Shown in pieces: positions 25,497-29,821 of a DNA stretch of 29,821 nucleotides. The stretch lies in the IMG/VR virus record IMGVR_UViG_3300046011_005677, positions 1-29,821 of that record; one strand, 5' to 3'. The notes under the pieces were generated by a model, which was not told the origin of the DNA, did no database searches, and saw nothing but the letters and a program-made list of their open reading frames with translations. Made by a program: the position numbers and the translations under genes. The first letter of the stretch is position 1, and the number at the start of each line of letters is the position of its first letter. The stretch is from a virus.

Positions 25497-26070
25497 TTTG
25501 AAAATTTTCTTTATTTGTGCTAAATCTTAAACTGATCCACCATTGATCAGTGTTATTCCAGGCGCAGTGTGGAATCTGTGTATCAAAAACAATAGATTCC
25601 GCTTCGGCATGATTGTATATATCATTATCTACCTTGACACCAATTAAATCTGCACTCTCACTAGGAACAGTTACTCCGGTGAATACACTATACCAGTTGT
25701 TTAAATCGTAAGGTGCTCGACTCATATCATCTAGATGCAACGGAACTATAGAATTCGGGCCTATAGCTATACATTTTAACGTACTAACTCCGGGCATGGT
25801 TTGAACATATTCTCTAGTTTTGGGAAATTTTCTTTGTATTTCATCTGTAGTAATATGTGAGTGATCGTATAAAAAAATAACATATATTGAGATATTAGTT
25901 CTATCTCTTGGTAGGATTTCAGTAAGGTCGGGAGAATCATCAAAATCTAAAACATTTATTAAATGCTCACTGATGTTCTGAAAATTTTTCATCTCATCCT
26001 TAAAAATTTTTACGCATTCCGTAATCATCTGTGGTGCAGTATAACAATCTTGCGATATTGCTTTTTTCAT
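25477..26070 (-). CDS. Aspartyl/asparaginyl beta-hydroxylase-like oxygenase
   Basis: A 197-aa protein with the iron and co-substrate motifs of that family: GPNSIVPLHLDD (H112, D114), TGVTVP, GVKVDNDIYNHAEAES, VFDTQIPHCAWNNT (H168) and ISLRF (R182). Family members hydroxylate Asp/Asn or free amino acids and peptides. AAGGA lies before the ATG. The last 20 bases overlap the amidinotransferase gene. Beta-hydroxylation of an amino acid before or after guanidination is one plausible scheme. Confidence 0.85.
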   Translation of the reverse strand: MKKAISQDCYTAPQMITECVKIFKDEMKNFQNISEHLINVLDFDDSPDLTEILPRDRTNISIYVIFLYDHSHITTDEIQRKFPKTREYVQTMPGVSTLKCIAIGPNSIVPLHLDDMSRAPYDLNNWYSVFTGVTVPSESADLIGVKVDNDIYNHAEAESIVFDTQIPHCAWNNTDQWWISLRFSTNKENFQNVNIVK

Positions 26071-26085
26071 TTAATAAAATCCTTA

Positions 26086-26184
26086 TCAATTCTCATAATT
26101 GGTATTAGATATAAGGGTTTGTGCAGTTTTGTGCAAATCTTCAAGATTTCTAAAATCGGTGTATCGTTCTATTTCAATTAACAT
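26086..26184 (-). CDS. Possible 32-aa peptide between radical SAM and hydroxylase genes
   Basis: ATG 26184 overlaps the end of the radical SAM gene by 11 bases and the frame stops at 26086, 15 bases before the hydroxylase start. The product begins MLIEIERYTDFRNLEDLHKT and ends QTLISNTNYEN. It fills the only gap in an otherwise gapless operon. It has no clear Shine-Dalgarno sequence. It may be a real small protein or peptide precursor, or only a spacer. Confidence 0.35.
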   Translation of the reverse strand: MLIEIERYTDFRNLEDLHKTAQTLISNTNYEN

Positions 26185-27100
26185 GATTTATAATATATTC
26201 AAGATTTACAGTCTTTATTGATTTCAATAAGTTAATAAGATCGTGTTTTTCTTTAACATTGATAAGGTCTAAATGCGTAGGATATGTTACAAAATTTATT
26301 GTCCAAGGCACATTTATTTCTTCTATGTATTGTTCTAATTCTTTCAATCCAAACCAATTATTAGTATGTACAACTGTATTTACGGAAAGATTAAATTTTG
26401 TTGTTTTAATCTGCCGAATAAATTCAACAATTTGTCCCCATTTACTTCCGCCTCGAACCTGTTCATTTAAATCTTTAAAACCATCTATACTGACAATAAA
26501 CAAAACTGTTTTAAATTGTTCGAGAAGATCTATTGTATTTTTATCTAGTAAAAAAGTACCATTAGTGTTATATACAATTTCTACGTTAGATTTATCTTTT
26601 ACAATATTTAGAAATTTTTGATGTCGATTAGTCATCAATGGTTCACCTCCCAAAAACAAAACTTTCTTTAACGAATTGGGAAGTTCGATGATTTCTTGAG
26701 TAGATTTAATGTGTATCGTTTTTTCCGCTCTGGGATATTTTAATTTACCCCAAGCAGAGCTGAATTCTTCATAACACCCATCACAGGTTAAATTACAGAT
26801 ATTGTCGAAGCCTATTTCTAAATATTCCATAGAAATTGTTTCAAAATCGTAAATCTCATTGAACTCTTGTCTAAGGCTTTTTTTTCCTATCTTCTCTTCG
26901 TGATAACATTTTTCACAACCTTTGATGGGTATGTTATCAATACTTTGTTTTCTTAGTTCATCATATTCTTTTAAAAATAATACCTGTGAAATATTCCCAT
27001 CAAATTTAGCAATAGGATTTTTAAATCTACAACAAGGAAAAATCCTGTCATCGCTGCGAATATTGGTATGGTGCCAGAAAGCTGCACATTTAGATTCCAT
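26174..27100 (-). CDS. Radical SAM enzyme with N-terminal twitch/SPASM-like domain
   Basis: A 308-aa enzyme. The radical SAM core has CNLTCDGC (Cys102, 106, 109) and GGEPLM (151-156), the SAM-binding motif. Unlike standard SPASM proteins, the auxiliary-cluster-like region is N-terminal: Cys5, FPCC (23-24), a GNIS turn and GCEKC (62, 65). This is the arrangement known as N-terminal-twitch radical SAM. SPASM/twitch enzymes often modify peptides or proteins or make cofactors. It starts two to three residues inside the end of the preceding large gene and is followed by a possible 32-aa peptide. Confidence 0.88.
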   Translation of the reverse strand: MESKCAAFWHHTNIRSDDRIFPCCRFKNPIAKFDGNISQVLFLKEYDELRKQSIDNIPIKGCEKCYHEEKIGKKSLRQEFNEIYDFETISMEYLEIGFDNICNLTCDGCYEEFSSAWGKLKYPRAEKTIHIKSTQEIIELPNSLKKVLFLGGEPLMTNRHQKFLNIVKDKSNVEIVYNTNGTFLLDKNTIDLLEQFKTVLFIVSIDGFKDLNEQVRGGSKWGQIVEFIRQIKTTKFNLSVNTVVHTNNWFGLKELEQYIEEINVPWTINFVTYPTHLDLINVKEKHDLINLLKSIKTVNLEYIINHVN

Positions 27101-28271
27101 TGGCAGGATTCCTTATAAGTTGATCATAACCTTTTCGATCAAGATAATACTCTATATCTTCTGTCGAAACATAATATTCAGTTTTTAAAAAATTAAAAAA
27201 TATTTCTTGATCTTTGATTTTTTCTAAAAGGAGATTATAATTATGTATGACGTCCCTCTTTATTTGATCATTAAATTCATCTTGAATGTCTAAAAAATGT
27301 TTGGTATTTTCTACAACCGCTTGAAATTTTTCCTCGTCTGATTGTATCCAGGCGTAGTCGGGTACTTTCATGTAATTTAAAAAAGTTTTAAATCCCAATT
27401 TTTCTAAATATAAAAGTTGTTCCGAGTGTCCTACCAAGATAAAAGGATGTTGATGAAGAATCGTTCTCCAGGTTTTTTCTGTAACAAAATAATGGTTATC
27501 TCTCCAATGATTTGGACCTTCTGTAATCACACTAAAACTTGTTTCAGAAAAAATCAACGGATCTAAATAAACCATATTTTTAGTCCATTCCTCATTGACT
27601 AAATCGTAAAAAATTTTATCTTCTTTTTGATTATTTTGATCTCCCAAATAACACGATGCATTTGAATATTTGTCATCTAGAGATCGGTGACAGAAATCTA
27701 AAAATTCTTGATATTGATTATCACTCCAATGAGAAAGATAATTTCTACAATATTTTTTGTCACTCTCTGTATCTGGAGGGAAAAAAGTCCATACACCTCT
27801 GTTAAACATTTTTTCTTCGTAAAATTTACTGAATAAACCAATTCGGTTAGGTCTGGCAGAATTTCCTCCTAACAATAAAAAATTTTTATTTTTTTTACTT
27901 TCATATTTCGGTATCTCGGAAAAAATGTCTCTATATCCGTTATAAGTCATTCTTAAAGTGTAATCAAAATAACAATAAGGCAATCCTATATCCCCTATTG
28001 TTTCACCGTGCCCGGATATAATTAATATCTTTTTAATATTATATTTTTCTAAAATATCTTGTATTTCTCTCATTTCCAATGAAAATTGTTCTTTACTATA
28101 GGGCAAGAACCCATCCATGAGATAAATTCCGACAATTACATTGCATCCATCTTTACTTGCTTTTTGAATTTCTTTTTCTATCAGTTGTAATTTTAGATTT
28201 TTGAATTCATCTTCCGCATAGTAATTGCAGTCTCGCAACCATTCAAAATTGATTATTGCACCTTTATCCAT
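27090..28271 (-). CDS. Large phage protein, glycosyltransferase-like (paralogue B)
   Basis: A 393-aa soluble protein beginning MDKGAIINFEWLRDCNYY. It shares motifs with the 388-aa neighbour throughout: INFE...L start, LLLGGNSARPNRIGLFSKFY, WCRNYLSHW-type segment, ETSFSVITEGPNHW, YFVTEKTWRTILHQHPFILV and LEKLGFKTFLNYM. The [FV]-T-E-K-T-[WF]-R-x-[IV]-L...PFI-x-[VA] block followed by LGF-TF is known from putative glycosyltransferase-like proteins of marine phages and algal viruses. The biochemical role is not established. It overlaps the first paralogue by eight bases. Confidence 0.75.
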   Translation of the reverse strand: MDKGAIINFEWLRDCNYYAEDEFKNLKLQLIEKEIQKASKDGCNVIVGIYLMDGFLPYSKEQFSLEMREIQDILEKYNIKKILIISGHGETIGDIGLPYCYFDYTLRMTYNGYRDIFSEIPKYESKKNKNFLLLGGNSARPNRIGLFSKFYEEKMFNRGVWTFFPPDTESDKKYCRNYLSHWSDNQYQEFLDFCHRSLDDKYSNASCYLGDQNNQKEDKIFYDLVNEEWTKNMVYLDPLIFSETSFSVITEGPNHWRDNHYFVTEKTWRTILHQHPFILVGHSEQLLYLEKLGFKTFLNYMKVPDYAWIQSDEEKFQAVVENTKHFLDIQDEFNDQIKRDVIHNYNLLLEKIKDQEIFFNFLKTEYYVSTEDIEYYLDRKGYDQLIRNPANGI

Positions 28272-29430
28272 TTGGAATCCTTATCAAATGATCAAATCCT
28301 GTACGGTCAAAGTAATAATCGACATCCAGCGTATCAACGCCATACGCTGCCATTAAATTTTTAAGTTTTTTTAATTCGTCATCGACTGTATTTAAAAATA
28401 AGGAAAAATTATACTGAACGTCTTTTTGTATATTTTCAGAATATTTCGAATGGTTAATTAAAAAATCTTTAGTATTTTCTACTATGGCATCTAATCTTAG
28501 ATTTTCATCTTCGATATATGCATAATTTTTAATTTTCATATAATTTTCAAAAGTTCTAAGTCCTAAGTTTTTCAAATATACAAATTGATCTGGGTCACCT
28601 GCAAATATAAAAGGATGGCTATGTAAGACTGTTCTCCAGGTTTTTTCTGTAACAAAATCAAAATTTCTATCCCAATAGTTTGTGCTTTCACTTATTATAC
28701 TAAAAGCTGTGTCTTGAAATATTTTAGAATCCATAAAGGTTTCATTTTTACAAAATTCTGTGTGTCTTATGTCTAGCCAATTTATGTCTGTTTGATTTTG
28801 GAAATCATCTCTTTGAAATTTGTTGTATTCAGTATATCTATTGTCAACTGATCGCTGGCAATCGGTAATAAATTTTTCAAATTCCGAATCATCATAGTGA
28901 TCGAGATAATCTCGACACCATTGTCTATCACCCGGTGTGGCTGGGTAAAAAAATGACCAAACAGCATTATCTAATAATTTGTTATCATAAAATTTACTCA
29001 ATAGACCTATTCTATTTGGTCGGGTTGCTATTCCAGTTAGAAATAAGAATTTTTTATTGTGTTGTTGGTAAGTGGGAAGATGTGTTAAAAGATTTTTGTA
29101 ACTATTATATGCAATGATAGAGTTTACATTGCAGTGATATAATTTGTAGGGCACAGTAATATTTTTAAAATTTTCCGAAGAACCGGTTACTAGTATAATT
29201 TCATCGATGCCTATTTCTTTTCTTCGAGATTCGAGAGAATGCATAAACGAAAGAAATTCTGGGGTATCTATTGGTCTTATGCCTTCCACTAACATTATTC
29301 CAATAATTAAATTAAAACCTCTACTGGCGGCTTCCTCCATTTCTTTAGATATTATTTTTAGTTTGATCGGCCAGGGATCATCTTGTATATCCCATAACAA
29401 CTCAAAATTTATAATCTTGCCTTTTTTCAT
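28264..29430 (-). CDS. Large phage protein, glycosyltransferase-like (paralogue A)
   Basis: A 388-aa protein beginning MKKGKIINFELLWDIQDDPW, a clear paralogue of the 393-aa product next to it. Shared blocks are LFLTGIATRPNRIGLLSKFY, WCRDYLDHY, DTAFSIISESTNYW, DFVTEKTWRTVLHSHPFIFA and LKNLGLRTFENYM. No DxD sugar-nucleotide motif stands out, so the glycosyltransferase label rests on the TEKTW/PFI/LGF-TF block only. The start follows the aminotransferase stop after 12 bases. Confidence 0.75.
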   Translation of the reverse strand: MKKGKIINFELLWDIQDDPWPIKLKIISKEMEEAASRGFNLIIGIMLVEGIRPIDTPEFLSFMHSLESRRKEIGIDEIILVTGSSENFKNITVPYKLYHCNVNSIIAYNSYKNLLTHLPTYQQHNKKFLFLTGIATRPNRIGLLSKFYDNKLLDNAVWSFFYPATPGDRQWCRDYLDHYDDSEFEKFITDCQRSVDNRYTEYNKFQRDDFQNQTDINWLDIRHTEFCKNETFMDSKIFQDTAFSIISESTNYWDRNFDFVTEKTWRTVLHSHPFIFAGDPDQFVYLKNLGLRTFENYMKIKNYAYIEDENLRLDAIVENTKDFLINHSKYSENIQKDVQYNFSLFLNTVDDELKKLKNLMAAYGVDTLDVDYYFDRTGFDHLIRIPNG

Positions 29431-29442
29431 AATATACGTATC

Positions 29443-29821
29443 TTAAGTAAGGTGTGAATTTAGACACACTCTATTTGTTGGGCCGCCTCTATTATATTGA
29501 TTCCAAGAATCGTCCCCAATGCCAAACAATACACACTTGCTAGGTGTTATAGCAAGATCATTACAAAGATCAAACTGTTTGTTTTGATATTTGTTATAGA
29601 TATGATCAGGAGTAAATTTTGTAACTAATTGATTACCTATAAAAGACGATAATCTTGAAACATATCCTATCTTGTTATGTACAAATAAAGTATCGTCGTC
29701 ATCTGTTCTTGTTAGTCTCATCCCTATTCTAAGATGAGCAACAGGAAAAGTTTTTGATAGGCTGAAAACCACATCAGTGATACAGTCGTGATTGAAATCA
29801 AATATTATATTGTTACAGACA
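29443..29821 (-). CDS. PLP aminotransferase-like protein, 5' end outside window
   Basis: The frame is open to the window end, so the GTG at 29772 is not a true start and about 125 C-terminal residues are visible. FSLSKTFPVAHLRIGMR matches the pyridoxal-phosphate lysine motif of fold-type I aminotransferases (S-x-S-K-x-F-x-x-x-x-x-R-x-G), with the Lys forming the internal aldimine. The rest (NKIGYVSRLSSFIGNQLV and RGGPTNRVCLN) suits the small domain, ending with a substrate-binding Arg candidate. The protein ends early compared with full aminotransferases. It is upstream in the operon that holds the amidinotransferase, so it may supply the amino group that receives the amidino group. Confidence 0.6.
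   Translation of the reverse strand, partial: VCNNIIFDFNHDCITDVVFSLSKTFPVAHLRIGMRLTRTDDDDTLFVHNKIGYVSRLSSFIGNQLVTKFTPDHIYNKYQNKQFDLCNDLAITPSKCVLFGIGDDSWNQYNRGGPTNRVCLNSHLT

Noticed and set aside
1-29821. Ordinary bacterial chromosome
   Set aside because: The density of tiny overlapping phage-family genes, the tail fibre, T4-like late boxes and the tRNA array argue for a phage, although the first 3.4 kb alone would fit a bacterium.

Overview
The window looks like part of a large, T4-related (myovirus-type) phage genome, probably from an aquatic environment. Evidence: long runs of short, tightly overlapping genes of phage-only families; a tail fibre that opens with an Mtd-N-type domain; a ClpP-like protease; NATAAATA late-promoter-like boxes; uniform TTGACA-17-TATAAT early promoters; and a 28-gene tRNA array with encoded CCA ends. 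The host cannot be named from the sequence. The first 3.4 kb (curlin repeats, CHASE2 cyclase, DD-peptidase) is bacterial in flavour.

Layout. 1-3.4 kb (+): end of a curlin-repeat (amyloid) protein, a CHASE2-type class III adenylate cyclase and a secreted S11 DD-peptidase. 3.4-5.2 kb (-): seven very small genes, five of them encoding membrane-anchored proteins, two of which are paralogues. 5.2-11.7 kb (+): about 17 small phage genes driven by TTGACA-type promoters, including a metallophosphoesterase, three paralogues with a shared C-terminal motif, a DUF3307 membrane protein and a ClpP-like protease. 11.7-12.1 kb: two strong promoters, a 47-codon leader ORF and a terminator with a possible competing antiterminator. 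12.4-18.75 kb: 28 tRNA genes covering all 20 amino acids plus an initiator tRNA. Between them lie structured non-coding spacers, an RpoZ (RNA polymerase omega) homologue, a 2OG-Fe(II) oxygenase and several unknown genes. 18.8-20.6 kb (+): an HExxH metalloprotein, translation initiation factor IF-1, a second metallophosphoesterase and small genes. 20.6-22.1 kb (+): tail fibre with 60/72-nt internal repeats. 22.15-29.8 kb (-): a continuous, AT-rich, translationally coupled operon. In order of transcription it encodes a PLP aminotransferase-like protein (cut by the window end), two large paralogues, an N-terminal-twitch radical SAM enzyme, a possible 32-aa peptide, an Asp/Asn beta-hydroxylase-like oxygenase, an arginine:glycine-type amidinotransferase, a second oxygenase-like protein and a B12-type radical SAM enzyme.

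How it fits together. The central third reads as a gene-expression takeover module: a tRNA set that could in principle decode every sense codon, an initiator tRNA, IF-1 and RNA polymerase omega. The minus-strand operon reads as a small biosynthetic or modification pathway next to the tail fibre, with a guanidino-group-transferring enzyme at its core. Its product is unknown. The two most unusual signals are this operon and the tRNA array with its leader-peptide/attenuator-like entry and structured spacers. Functions given here come from recognised motifs; no database search was possible.
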